From Alphaproteobacteria bacterium (GTDB taxonomy: Bacteria; Pseudomonadota; Alphaproteobacteria; Bin95): a DNA stretch of 64,000 bases. The notes beneath the pieces are model-generated. The model saw only the letters and a program-made list of their open reading frames with translations. It was not told the DNA's origin and did not search any database. Of the stretch, positions 1 to 8,022 are shown one piece after another. Location: NCBI GenBank assembly GCA_020638555.1, contig JACKII010000002.1:744001-808000 (forward strand). Direction: 5' to 3'. Made by a program: the position numbers and the translations under genes. How positions within the stretch are numbered: the stretch's first letter is position 1; every line of letters starts with the position of its first letter.

Positions 1-904
1 CGGCGGAGACGCCGGTGCCGTTCAGATAGCGCAGTTCCGACTCGCTGCGGAACTGGCGGATGGCTTCCGGCGCGTTGCGGTCGAGCACGGCATAGGAGGT
101 CTGGGTGTCCAGCCCTTCCACATAGCGGCCGCCGTGGGTGTCGAGCCGGAAGGCGAGCCGGCCCGCGGCGGCCAGCTCGGGAAAGGCGCGGCAGACCGCG
201 AGCGAGTCGCTGACTTCCTGGCCGTAATAGTCCACCAGCACGGTCAGATTGTCGTCCGGGTGGGTCGCGTGGAACATCTGCGCGGCCTTCAGGGTCGAGC
301 CCGCATAGCCGATCAGGGCGTGCGGCATGGTGCCGAAGCCGACCGGCTGGCCGAAATAATGCGCCGTCGCATCGGTGGCGTTGCCGACAAAGCCGACCGC
401 GCCCACCTCCCGCTTGGCCGCCGCCGAGCCGACGCTGGCGGCATAGGCCATCAGGTCGGCCATGTCGGTGCCGGCGCAGTGGCGGGCGTCCATGGCCAGG
501 AAGGCGGCCCGGGGCAGGGCCTTGCACATCTCGTAGGCGTTGTAGGCGGCGACGCAGGCCGCGCCCAGTTTCTGGAGATAGAGGGTTTCCAGATCGACCA
601 GATGGAACAGCGAGCCGGAGAGATACATCAGCGGCTCGCCCGCCCCGACCCATTCGCCCTCGGCGTGGGTCAGTTCGATCTCGAAGCGCACGCCACGGCT
701 GGCAGCGATGGCCTGGAGCCATTCGACCGCAAGCCGCGGGCAACACACCACCGGTCGGCGCATGAACACCGCATAGGTCACGGCCACGTCGCCGAACCCG
801 CCGACCACGGCCTTGGTCTTGCGGAAATAGGCGTCCGTGTACCGCGGAACCTCGTCCACGGTCGGGCGAACGGTTGCGCCGTTCGCAGGCTTCAACGCGC
901 TCAC
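1..904 (-). CDS. pncB: Nicotinate phosphoribosyltransferase, 3' end cut by the window edge
   Basis: The reverse strand is open for 301 codons and runs off the left edge, so the C-terminus is missing. The enzyme joins nicotinate to PRPP in the NAD salvage (Preiss-Handler) pathway. The translation has typical NAPRTase stretches such as YFGQPVGFGTMPHALIGYAG and DDNLTVLVDYYGQE, plus an N-terminal TDAYFRKTKAVV segment. I chose the GTG at 904 (VSALKPANG) because AAGGGGG lies 7 nt upstream and the preceding DAHP synthase stops 20 bp before it, consistent with co-transcription. The related nicotinamide PRTase family is possible, but the motif set fits PncB better. Confidence 0.85.
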   Translation of the reverse strand, partial: MSALKPANGATVRPTVDEVPRYTDAYFRKTKAVVGGFGDVAVTYAVFMRRPVVCCPRLAVEWLQAIAASRGVRFEIELTHAEGEWVGAGEPLMYLSGSLFHLVDLETLYLQKLGAACVAAYNAYEMCKALPRAAFLAMDARHCAGTDMADLMAYAASVGSAAAKREVGAVGFVGNATDATAHYFGQPVGFGTMPHALIGYAGSTLKAAQMFHATHPDDNLTVLVDYYGQEVSDSLAVCRAFPELAAAGRLAFRLDTHGGRYVEGLDTQTSYAVLDRNAPEAIRQFRSESELRYLNGTGVSA

Positions 905-924
905 CGGCAACCCCCTTGGCGAGG

Positions 925-2304
925 TCAGGCGCGTGCCGCCATCGGCACGGTACCGTAGCGCCGCTCTTCCTTCAGTTGCTCGGCCAGCAGGAAGGCCAGC
1001 TCCAGCGACTGGGAGGCGTTGAGGCGCGGGTCGCAATGGGTGTGGTAGCGGTCGGCCAGCGTTTTCTCGCTGATCGCCTGCGCACCGCCCAGGCATTCGG
1101 TCACGTTCTGGCCGGTCATCTCGATATGGACGCCGCCCGGATGCGTGCCTTCGGCCCGGTGCACGGCGAAGAAGCCGCGCACTTCCGACAGCACCCGGTC
1201 GAACGGCCGGGTCTTGAAGCCGCCGGCGGTGATGGTGTTGCCGTGCATCGGATCGCAGGACCAGACCACTTTGCGGCCCTCGCGCTCGACGGCGCGGATC
1301 AGCGGCGGCAGGTGCTCCTCCACCTTGTCCGCGCCCATGCGCGCGATCAGGGTCAGGCGGCCGGCCTCGTTGTGCGGGTTCAGGGCATCGATCAGGCGCA
1401 GCAGGTCGTCCGGCTCCAGGCTGGGGCCGCACTTCAGGCCGAGGGGGTTCTTGACGCCGCTCAGGAATTCCACATGGGCGCCGTCCGCCTGGCGGGTGCG
1501 GTCGCCGATCCAGAGCATGTGGGCGGAGCAGTCGTACCAGTCGCCGGACGTGCTGTCGACGCGGGTCAGCGGCTCCTCGTAGGACAGCAGCAGCGCCTCG
1601 TGGCTGGTGTAGAACGAGGTCTCGCGGATCTGCGGCGTCGTCGCGCTGGTCAGGCCGCAGGCGGCCATGAAGTCCAGGGTTTCCGACAGCCGGTCGGCCA
1701 GTTCCTGATAGCGCGCCGATTGTGGGCTCTGGCTGACGAAGTCCAGATTCCACTGGTGCACCTTGTGCAGGTCGGCATAGCCGCCCTGGGCGAAGGCGCG
1801 CAGCAGGTTCAGCGTGGCGCTGGCCTGGCTGTAGCTTTGCAGCATGCGCTGCGGGTCGGGCGTGCGCTCGGCCTCGGTGAACTCCATGCCGTTGATGATG
1901 TCGCCGCGATAGCTGGGCAAGGTCACATCGCCCTGCGTCTCCACATCGGACGAGCGCGGCTTGGCGTACTGGCCGGCCATGCGGCCGACCTTCACCACCG
2001 GCATGGCGGCGCCATAGGTCAGCACCACCGCCATTTGCAACAGCACGCGGAAGCTGTCGCGGATCTTGTCGGCCCCGAACTCGGCAAAGCTCTCGGCGCA
2101 ATCGCCGCCCTGCAGCAGGAATGCCTTGCCCTCGGCCACCTCGGCCAGGGCCGCTTTCAGGTTGCGCGCCTCTCCGGCGAAGACCAGGGGCGGCATGGCG
2201 CGGAGCGTGCTTTCCGCGGCGGCCAGCGCTTCGGCGTTGGGATAGTCCGGCACCTGCCGAATCGGCTTCGTGCGCCAGCTCGCAGGGCTCCAGGACGTAG
2301 ACAT
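925..2304 (-). CDS. 3-deoxy-7-phosphoheptulonate synthase, class II
   Basis: This is the first enzyme of the shikimate pathway, condensing phosphoenolpyruvate with erythrose 4-phosphate. The 459-residue product is a class II (plant/mycobacterial type) DAHP synthase: it carries RMAGQYAKPRSS, FLLQGGDCAESF for metal and substrate binding, and DPMHGNT near the C-terminus. Its length matches the family (about 450-470). The frame stays open 31 codons further upstream, but ATG at 2304 (MSTSWSPASW) has AGAGAG just before it and fits family N-termini. It precedes the nicotinate phosphoribosyltransferase by 20 bp on the same strand. Confidence 0.95.
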   Translation of the reverse strand: MSTSWSPASWRTKPIRQVPDYPNAEALAAAESTLRAMPPLVFAGEARNLKAALAEVAEGKAFLLQGGDCAESFAEFGADKIRDSFRVLLQMAVVLTYGAAMPVVKVGRMAGQYAKPRSSDVETQGDVTLPSYRGDIINGMEFTEAERTPDPQRMLQSYSQASATLNLLRAFAQGGYADLHKVHQWNLDFVSQSPQSARYQELADRLSETLDFMAACGLTSATTPQIRETSFYTSHEALLLSYEEPLTRVDSTSGDWYDCSAHMLWIGDRTRQADGAHVEFLSGVKNPLGLKCGPSLEPDDLLRLIDALNPHNEAGRLTLIARMGADKVEEHLPPLIRAVEREGRKVVWSCDPMHGNTITAGGFKTRPFDRVLSEVRGFFAVHRAEGTHPGGVHIEMTGQNVTECLGGAQAISEKTLADRYHTHCDPRLNASQSLELAFLLAEQLKEERRYGTVPMAARA

Positions 2305-2405
2305 CGGACCACTCTCTAAAGTGAAAAACAGTGACAGGGCGTCCCATATAGGACTCTCGCCGGCCCTTGGCCAGTGGAGATACCAACACAGGGGCAATCC
2401 GGCAA

Positions 2406-3542
2406 CTATTGCAGCGTGTCGGCGGCGGCGTCCGCGCTCTCGCGGTAATGCGGCGCGAGGCTGAGATTGGCCTCGTCGAAGGCGATGGATTTGATGACGG
2501 CATAGACCGACCGCCCCGGCCGCAGGTCCAGCCGGCTGACCGAGCGGCGGGTGAGACGGGCGGTCAGTTCGGCATCGCCGGCGGCAAGGCGCACCTCCAC
2601 CACCGGGCCGTGCGGCGCGCCGATCTCGCGGATGGTGGCCGCCAGGACGTTGAGGGCGCTGAGGCCGTGCGGTTGCTCGACCGCCAGCATCACGTCCCGC
2701 GCCCGCACCCGCACCCGCACCGGCGTCCCCACCGGCCGGTGCACGCGCGGCACGGTCAGCATGCCGCCGGCGGCGGCAAGGGCGGTCAGGCCGAAGGCGT
2801 CGTCGTGCTCGCGGATCACCGCTTTCAGCACCGCGCCGGCCTCCGCCTCGTCCGCGCCGGGGGTGAGGTCGGGGTGGCTGAGCACGTCGCTGGGGCGGCC
2901 GACGCCCGTTACCCTGCCGTCGGCCATGGTGACGACGGTGGTGGCGAGCCGCGCCACCTCCGCCACCGAATGGCTGACATAGACGATGGGCAGGCGCAGC
3001 TCGTCGCGCAGGCGTTCGATATAGGGCAGGATTTCCGCCTTGCGCGCCTCGTCGAGCGCCGCCAGCGGCTCGTCCATCAGCAGCAGGCGGGGCGAGGCCA
3101 GCAGCGCCCGGCCGATGGCGACGCGCTGCTTCTCGCCGCCGCTGAGGCGGGCCGGGCTGCGATCCAGCAGCGGGGCGATGCCGAGCAGGTCGACCACGTC
3201 GTCCAGGCGGGTGTAGCGCTCCGCCCCGGGGGTGAACCAGTGGCCGTAGAGCAGGTTGCGGCGCACGGTCAGGTGCGGGAACAACCGGCCCTCCTGAAAC
3301 ACATAGCCGACGCGCCGGCGGTGGGCCGGCACGAACAGGCGTCGCGCAGTGTCCACCAGCGGTTCGCCGTCGATGGCGATCCGGCCCTGGTCCGGGCGGG
3401 CAAGCCCGGCGATCAGGGCGATCAGCGACGACTTGCCGGCGCCGGAGCGGCCGAACAGCGCCGTCAGCCGTCCGGCGCTCTCGAACCGGGCTTCCAGGCG
3501 AAAATCGCCCTGGCGGTGGCGGATGTCGACCGAGAGGCTCAT
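2406..3542 (-). CDS. modC: Molybdate ABC transporter, ATP-binding protein ModC
   Basis: This is the ATPase of the molybdate importer. The N-terminal half is a standard ABC domain: Walker A GRSGAGKSS (about residues 31-39), signature LSGGEKQRVAIGRALL, Walker B LLLMDEPLAALD and a switch histidine in VSHS. The C-terminal third (from about residue 290) resembles the Mop/TOBE oxyanion-binding domain, which separates ModC from other importers' ATPases. At 378 residues it is of normal length. Its ATG overlaps the modB stop by 4 nt (ATGA), indicating translational coupling. It is the last gene of modE-modA-modB-modC. Confidence 0.96.
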   Translation of the reverse strand: MSLSVDIRHRQGDFRLEARFESAGRLTALFGRSGAGKSSLIALIAGLARPDQGRIAIDGEPLVDTARRLFVPAHRRRVGYVFQEGRLFPHLTVRRNLLYGHWFTPGAERYTRLDDVVDLLGIAPLLDRSPARLSGGEKQRVAIGRALLASPRLLLMDEPLAALDEARKAEILPYIERLRDELRLPIVYVSHSVAEVARLATTVVTMADGRVTGVGRPSDVLSHPDLTPGADEAEAGAVLKAVIREHDDAFGLTALAAAGGMLTVPRVHRPVGTPVRVRVRARDVMLAVEQPHGLSALNVLAATIREIGAPHGPVVEVRLAAGDAELTARLTRRSVSRLDLRPGRSVYAVIKSIAFDEANLSLAPHYRESADAAADTLQ

Positions 3543-4246
3543 GCGGTCTGGCCGATGCCGCGGGCGATGCGGCGCGAGAGGGCGTTGGAGACCAGCAGCG
3601 CCGCGAGCGACAGCGCCACCGCGATCAGGGTGAGGCGCAGCGCCTGGGCGTCGCCGCCCGGAACCTGGGTGAAGGTGTAGATCGCGCTCGGCAGGGTCTG
3701 GGTCTCGCCCGGAATGTTGGAGACGAAGGTGATGGTGGCGCCGAACTCGCCCATGGCGCGGGCGAAGCTGAGGATCATGCCGGCGGCGATGCCGGGGGCG
3801 ATCAGCGGCAGGGTCACGGTCAGGAACACCCAGAGCGGCGGCGCGCCCAGCGTGCCCGCGGCCTCCTCCAGGCGCCGGTCGACCGCCTCCAGCGACAGGC
3901 GGATGGCCCGGACCATCAAGGGAAAGCCCATGATGGCGCAGGCGAGCGCCGCGCCGGTCCAGCGGAAGGCGAAGACGATGCCGAAATGCTCGGCCAGGAA
4001 GCCGCCGAGCGGCCCGGCGCGCCCGAACAGCAGCAGCAGCGCATAGCCGGTGACGACCGGCGGCAGGATCAGGGGCAGATGGACCAGCCCGTCCAGCACC
4101 TCCCGGCCCCAGAACCGGCCGCGCGCCAGGGCATAGGCGGCGGCGATGCCGAATGGCAGGCTCGCCCCCGTGGCCCAGAGCGCGACCTTGAGCGAGAGCA
4201 GGACGGCCGTCCGCTCTTCGGCCGAAAGGATGAACCAGTCGGTCAT
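3539..4246 (-). CDS. modB: Molybdate ABC transporter permease ModB
   Basis: This 235-residue inner-membrane permease has about five to six hydrophobic segments. The EAA loop, which docks the ATPase, is visible as EEAAGTLGAPPLWVFLTVTLP (about residues 140-160, ending LPLIAPGI). It starts 9 bp after the modA stop and overlaps modC by 4 nt, so it sits in the middle of the modEABC unit. The length is typical for ModB. Sulfate permease CysT/W is the nearest alternative, but ModA and ModC-type partners settle it. Confidence 0.96.
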   Translation of the reverse strand: MTDWFILSAEERTAVLLSLKVALWATGASLPFGIAAAYALARGRFWGREVLDGLVHLPLILPPVVTGYALLLLFGRAGPLGGFLAEHFGIVFAFRWTGAALACAIMGFPLMVRAIRLSLEAVDRRLEEAAGTLGAPPLWVFLTVTLPLIAPGIAAGMILSFARAMGEFGATITFVSNIPGETQTLPSAIYTFTQVPGGDAQALRLTLIAVALSLAALLVSNALSRRIARGIGQTA

Positions 4247-4255
4247 GCCGCGGCT

Positions 4256-5068
4256 CTAGCGCACGAAGGTGAAGCCCTGGTCCAGGAAATACTGCCCGCC
4301 TTCCCCGGAACTGAGAAAGGCCAGCAACTCCGCGGCAGCGGCGGCGTTCGCGGCGGCGCTCAGCACGGCGCCGGGATAGACGATGGGGTCGTGGCTGTCG
4401 GCCGGGAAGGCGTCGATCACCTGCACCCGCGGCTCCGCGTTGGCGTCGGTGGCGTAGACGATGCCGAGCGGCGCCTCGCCCCGGGCCACAAGGGCGAGGG
4501 CGGCGCGCACGTCCTGAGCCTGGGCCAGGTGCAGTTCCACCTGCTCCCAGAGCCCGAGCTTGGTCAGGGCCTGTTTGGCATAGAGGCCGGCCGGCACCGC
4601 CAGCGTGTTCGCCACGGCCAGATGGCCGTCGCCGAGCGCCTCCATCAACGTGCTGGCCGAGGAGAGGGTCGCACGGGCCTCGCTCGCCTTCGGCGCGATC
4701 AGCACGAGCTGGTTGCCGAACAAATCCCGGCGCGAGGCGGTATCCAGCAGACGCCGGTCCTCCAGATAATCCATCCAGCGGGTGTTGGCGGACAGGAACA
4801 GGTCGGCCGGCGCGCCGCTCTCGATCTGCCGGGCGAGGGATGAACTGCCGGCATAGGCGATGCGGGTCGCATGGCCGGTGCGCTTGCTCCAGGCGGCCGC
4901 GGCGGCATCCAGCGCGGTTTTCAGGCTGGCGGCGGCAAAGACGGTGACCGTGGACGGCTCCGCGGCGGCGCGTGCCGACCGCAACGGGGTCGCCATGACC
5001 GTCGCTGCGATGACGCCGGCACAGAGGGAGAGGACAGTGCGGCGCAACATCGGTCTGGAAAGGGACAT
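4256..5068 (-). CDS. modA: Molybdate-binding periplasmic protein ModA
   Basis: This solute-binding protein captures molybdate (or tungstate) and delivers it to ModBC. The 270-residue product begins with an Arg-rich, hydrophobic signal peptide ending near ATPLRSARAAA. The mature part carries ModA hallmarks: VFAAASLKTALD at its start, AYAGSSSLARQI (oxyanion-binding serines) and ADLFLSANTRWMDYL. The ATG at 5068 has a GAGG ribosome site. An inverted AT-rich motif that could bind ModE lies 16 bp upstream, between modE and modA. Confidence 0.95.
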   Translation of the reverse strand: MSLSRPMLRRTVLSLCAGVIAATVMATPLRSARAAAEPSTVTVFAAASLKTALDAAAAAWSKRTGHATRIAYAGSSSLARQIESGAPADLFLSANTRWMDYLEDRRLLDTASRRDLFGNQLVLIAPKASEARATLSSASTLMEALGDGHLAVANTLAVPAGLYAKQALTKLGLWEQVELHLAQAQDVRAALALVARGEAPLGIVYATDANAEPRVQVIDAFPADSHDPIVYPGAVLSAAANAAAAAELLAFLSSGEGGQYFLDQGFTFVR

Positions 5069-5083
5069 GGCGGGCCTCGGAAG

Positions 5084-5109
5084 TGGATATGTATAAGAGG
5101 ATATATCGC
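5084..5109 (-). promoter_or_regulatory. Candidate ModE operator upstream of modA
   Basis: The modE-modA gap holds an imperfect inverted repeat: GCGATATATCC and, inverted, TGGATATGTAT, separated by a short spacer. This resembles the AT-rich TATATA-type half-sites of known ModE boxes, and it lies 16 bp before modA and about 25 bp after the modE stop. The position suggests molybdate-dependent control of modABC separately from modE. The resemblance was judged by eye only. Confidence 0.45.
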
Positions 5110-5133
5110 GGGGTTTGCCGGCGCGGTCAAGCG

Positions 5134-5511
5134 TTATGGTTGTTTGGGAATATCGCGGGTCAGGGCCTGCAAGGCGGCGATCTCCGTCGCACCCGCCGTG
5201 CGGGCTTCGCCCTCCAGCCGGCGGTAGGCGGCAAGCACGGCCTGGCCGGTGGGGGTCAGCCGGGCGCCACCGCCCTGTTCGCCGCCGCGGCTGCTGATCA
5301 CCACGGGCTCCCGGAACATGGCGTTCATGGTCTCGACCAGGGTCCAGGCGCGCTTGTAACTCATCTTCATGCGCCGGCCCGCGGCAGCGATCGAGCCGGT
5401 CTCGTGGATGAAGTCCAGCAGATCGGCCTTGCCGGGCCCCAGCATGCCGATCTCGCCGAAGACCACGCGGATCCGCACTTTGGGTTCGCCGCCGCTCGTT
5501 CTCTCTGCCAT
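5134..5511 (-). CDS. modE: ModE-type molybdenum-responsive regulator, DNA-binding domain only
   Basis: The 125-residue winged-helix protein matches the N-terminal domain of ModE: LLDFIHETGSIAAAGRRMKMSYKRAW is the characteristic helix-turn-helix, followed by MNAMFREPVV and the GGGARLTPTGQ wing. There is no C-terminal Mop/TOBE molybdate-binding domain, which E. coli ModE has. Such short forms are known, so ligand sensing must differ or use a partner. I prefer ATG at 5511 (MAERTSGG); an in-frame ATG at 5538 would add 9 residues but has no better ribosome site. It is the first gene of modEABC and is divergent from the NIPSNAP gene. Confidence 0.88.
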   Translation of the reverse strand: MAERTSGGEPKVRIRVVFGEIGMLGPGKADLLDFIHETGSIAAAGRRMKMSYKRAWTLVETMNAMFREPVVISSRGGEQGGGARLTPTGQAVLAAYRRLEGEARTAGATEIAALQALTRDIPKQP

Positions 5512-5612
5512 GGTGTTACCTGCCTGAGCCCCGCGCATGCCGGAGCGATTGTCACGTCATCGGGCCGATGCGACACGGCCCATCGCCCGTTCGTTGCCGA
5601 AGGACTGTAGCC

Positions 5613-5930
5613 ATGATCATCAACCACCGCACCTACACCATCACGCCGCGCAAGATGAAACCCTATCTGGAGCTGGTGGAGAGCCTGGCGCTGCCGATCA
5701 TGTTGCGGCACGGGTTCGAACTGGCGGGCTATTACGTGGTCAAGCACGGTCCGTTGAATCAGGTGGTCCACCTCTGGAAGTACGACAGTCTGGCCGATCT
5801 GGAGGCGAAGCGCGCCTCGCGCGATGCCGATCCGGCCTGGGCCGATTATCTGGCCCGGACCGAGGGGATGGTGCAGCACCAGGAAGACCGAATTATGGCG
5901 CCGGCGGCGTTCTCGCCGGACGCGGACTAG
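5613..5930 (+). CDS. NIPSNAP family protein
   Basis: This is a 105-residue protein of the NIPSNAP / dimeric ferredoxin-like alpha+beta fold. It begins MIINHRTYTITPRKMKPYL, and HRTYTI plus the later VHLWKYDSLADLEAKR stretch are typical of bacterial NIPSNAP proteins. The biochemical role of these proteins is not settled. The ATG at 5613 follows AAGGACTGTAGCC. The stop lies 17 bp before the cytochrome P450 start, so the two are probably one transcription unit, divergent from modE. A small accessory role for the P450 is possible but only inferred from spacing. Confidence 0.8.
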   Translation: MIINHRTYTITPRKMKPYLELVESLALPIMLRHGFELAGYYVVKHGPLNQVVHLWKYDSLADLEAKRASRDADPAWADYLARTEGMVQHQEDRIMAPAAFSPDAD

Positions 5931-5947
5931 GACGGGAGCGCGCTGCC

Positions 5948-7117
5948 ATGTCCACCGCGCCCCGGTATTCCATCGACCCCGCCGCCTTCTGGGCCGACCC
6001 CTATCCGGACCTGGCCCGCATGCGGGCGGAAGCGCCGATCCTCTTCGTACCGGAACTGAACGCCACCCTGTTCCTGAGGCGCGACGACATTTACGCGTGC
6101 GAGAAGAACATCGCCGTGTTCTCGTCCGACCAGCCGGGCGGGCTGATGAACGTGCTGATGGGCCAGAACATGATGCGCAAGGACGGCGAGGCGCACCAGG
6201 CCGAGCGGCGCGTGTTCTTTCCCGCCGTCTCGCCCAAGGCGGTGCGCGAGGTCTGGCGTGCCGGGTTCGAGCGGGAAACCGCGGCCATTCTCGACCGGCT
6301 GGCGCCGCGGGGCGAGGCGGATCTGGTGCGCGACTATGCGCTGCCGGTGTCGGGCGAGGCGCTGAAGCTGCTGACCGGGCTCACCAACATCACCTTCCAG
6401 GAAATGGATGCCTGGAGCCAGGCGATGATCGACGGCATTGCCAATTACGCCGGCGATCCGGCGGTGGAGGCGCGCTGCCATGCGGCGACAGCCGCCATCG
6501 ACGCGGCCATCGACGCGCGCCTGCCGGCGGTGGAGGCGACACCGGACTCCAGCCTGCTGTCGGTCATGCTGCGGGGCGGGCTGTCGCTGGCGCAGACGCG
6601 GGCGAATATCAAGCTCGCCATTTCCGGCGGCCAGAACGAGCCGCGCGATGCCATTGCCGGCTGCATTTACGCGCTGCTGACCCATCCCGAGCAACTGGCC
6701 CTGATCCGCGACGGCCGGGCGACCTGGCGCGCCGCCTTCGCCGAGTATTGCCGCTGGGTCGCGCCCATCGGCATGACGCCGCGGCGGGTGGCGCAGGCGT
6801 TCGACTATGCCGGGGTGGCGTTCGAGCCGGAGGAGCGCGTGTTCTTCATGTTCGGCTCCGCCAACCGGGACGAGGCGCATTTTGCCGAGCCCGACCGCTT
6901 CGACCTGACCCGGGACACCCGGGCCAGCATCCCGTTCGGCGCGGGGCCGCATTTCTGTGCCGGTGCGGCGGCGTCGCACACCCTGGTGGCGGAGGTGGCG
7001 CTGCCGCTGGCGTTCGAGCGGCTGCGGGGCCTGCGGTTGCCGGAGCCCGAGGCGGTGCGCTTCGGCGGCTGGGCATTCCGCGGGCCGATCGCCCTGCCGG
7101 CGGTGTGGCAGGGATAG
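5948..7117 (+). CDS. Cytochrome P450
   Basis: This 389-residue soluble bacterial P450 is a haem-thiolate monooxygenase of unknown substrate. The haem loop is FGAGPHFCAGA with the thiolate Cys at 337; the K-helix ExxR is E266-Y-C-R269; the meander has NRDEAHFAEPDRFDL. The I-helix reads ISGGQNEPRDA (225-235): the usual acid-Thr pair for proton delivery is replaced by Glu231-Pro232. It follows the NIPSNAP gene by 17 bp, and GGGAG precedes the ATG at 5948. No ferredoxin or reductase gene is adjacent, so redox partners must be encoded elsewhere. Confidence 0.93.
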   Translation: MSTAPRYSIDPAAFWADPYPDLARMRAEAPILFVPELNATLFLRRDDIYACEKNIAVFSSDQPGGLMNVLMGQNMMRKDGEAHQAERRVFFPAVSPKAVREVWRAGFERETAAILDRLAPRGEADLVRDYALPVSGEALKLLTGLTNITFQEMDAWSQAMIDGIANYAGDPAVEARCHAATAAIDAAIDARLPAVEATPDSSLLSVMLRGGLSLAQTRANIKLAISGGQNEPRDAIAGCIYALLTHPEQLALIRDGRATWRAAFAEYCRWVAPIGMTPRRVAQAFDYAGVAFEPEERVFFMFGSANRDEAHFAEPDRFDLTRDTRASIPFGAGPHFCAGAAASHTLVAEVALPLAFERLRGLRLPEPEAVRFGGWAFRGPIALPAVWQG

Positions 7118-7155
7118 GGGAAACCGGCCGGCCTAAGCCCGCCTCAGAGGCCGCT

Positions 7156-7274
7156 GTTCCCCGGACGGTGCAGAGCGCCGATCCGGGGCCGGCCGCGGCG
7201 TGCGAACACCGGCGGCGGCGGTGTTCGAAGGATGACACCGGTCCCGGCCCACCGCTCCGCGGCGGCCGGGATAC
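7156..7274. repeat. 119-bp palindromic intergenic element, copy 1
   Basis: This GC-rich element fills the gap between the convergent P450 and moaE genes. It starts GTTCCCCGGACGG and ends GCGGCCGGGATAC, and contains GGTGTTCGAAGGATGACACC. An inverted 119-bp copy lies at 61487-61605, where serB and degP converge. The outer arms are nearly identical between copies while the centre differs. Its location at convergent 3' ends suggests a bidirectional terminator or RNA-stabilising hairpin. Confidence 0.8.
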
Positions 7275-7314
7275 ACCGGCTCCGGTGCGTCTTCATGCTG
7301 AGTCGGCCGCCGGG

Positions 7315-7767
7315 TCAGCCCCAGCGGGCGGCGGCCGCGTCGTCCGCCTCGCGGGCGTCGACCCAGTGCTCGCGGCCGTCGGCGGTTTCCTCGCACTTCC
7401 AGAACGGCGCCTTGGTCTTGAGCCAGTCCATCAGGAATTCCGCGCTCTCGAACGCCGCCTGGCGGTGGCTGGCGGCGGTGACGACCAGGACGATGGGCTC
7501 GCCCACGGTCATGCGGCCATAGCGGTGGATCACCAGCGAGGCCTCCAACTGCCAGCGCTGGCGAGCCTCGGCCTCGATCTGTTCCAGCATGCGCTCGGTC
7601 ATGCCGGGATAATGTTCCAGCGTCATGGCGACGACGCCGGATTCGGTCGAGAAATCGCGGACATAGCCCGTAAAACTGGCGACGCCGCCAATGGCGGTGT
7701 TGCCGGCCACGAGGGCCTCGATCTCGGCCCCGGTGTCGAATCGCTCGGCCTGGACGCGCACGGCCAT
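7315..7767 (-). CDS. moaE: Molybdopterin synthase catalytic subunit MoaE
   Basis: MoaE converts precursor Z (cPMP) to molybdopterin using sulfur carried on the MoaD C-terminus. The 150-residue product shows GGVASFTGYVRD near the N-terminus, ALTLEHYPGM-like MTLEHYPGM, the central HRYGRMTVGEP, VVTAASHRQAAFESAEFLMDWLK, and the catalytic KTKAPFWKCEE lysine stretch. It begins 3 bp after moaD and follows pgsA-moaD in one transcription unit. Together with modEABC 2 kb away it concentrates molybdenum functions in this part of the window. Confidence 0.97.
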   Translation of the reverse strand: MAVRVQAERFDTGAEIEALVAGNTAIGGVASFTGYVRDFSTESGVVAMTLEHYPGMTERMLEQIEAEARQRWQLEASLVIHRYGRMTVGEPIVLVVTAASHRQAAFESAEFLMDWLKTKAPFWKCEETADGREHWVDAREADDAAAARWG

Positions 7768-7770
7768 GGC

Positions 7771-8022
7771 TCAGCCCCCCGTTACCGGCGGGAAGAAGGC
7801 GATCTCGGCGCCGGCGGGGATCGGCGTCGCCGGATCGACGAATTCCTGGTTGATGGCCGCGCGCACGCAGGCAAGGTCGGCGAACGCCTCCGCATGGCCG
7901 GGGCTTTGCTGGCTGAGCCAGCGGGCGAGGTCGGCGACGGTGACGACCGAGGCCGGTGGGTCCACGGCCTCGCGGCCGGTGCCGATCTTGGCGCGGACCC
8001 AGGCGAAATAGAGCACGTTCAT
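7771..8022 (-). CDS. moaD: Molybdopterin synthase sulfur-carrier subunit MoaD
   Basis: This 83-residue ubiquitin-like sulfur carrier ends in the diagnostic FFPPVTGG, whose terminal Gly-Gly is thiocarboxylated and inserted into the MoaE active site. The start MNVLYFAWVRAKIG is also typical. Its ATG overlaps the pgsA stop by 4 nt (ATGA) and moaE follows after 3 bp, so the three are co-transcribed. Confidence 0.96.
   Translation of the reverse strand: MNVLYFAWVRAKIGTGREAVDPPASVVTVADLARWLSQQSPGHAEAFADLACVRAAINQEFVDPATPIPAGAEIAFFPPVTGG

Noticed and set aside
134..2319. Long open frames on the forward strand opposite nicotinate phosphoribosyltransferase and DAHP synthase
   Set aside because: They are antisense shadows: Arg/Gly/His-rich translations without family motifs, opposite well-supported reverse-strand genes. 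GC-rich codon bias keeps such frames open.
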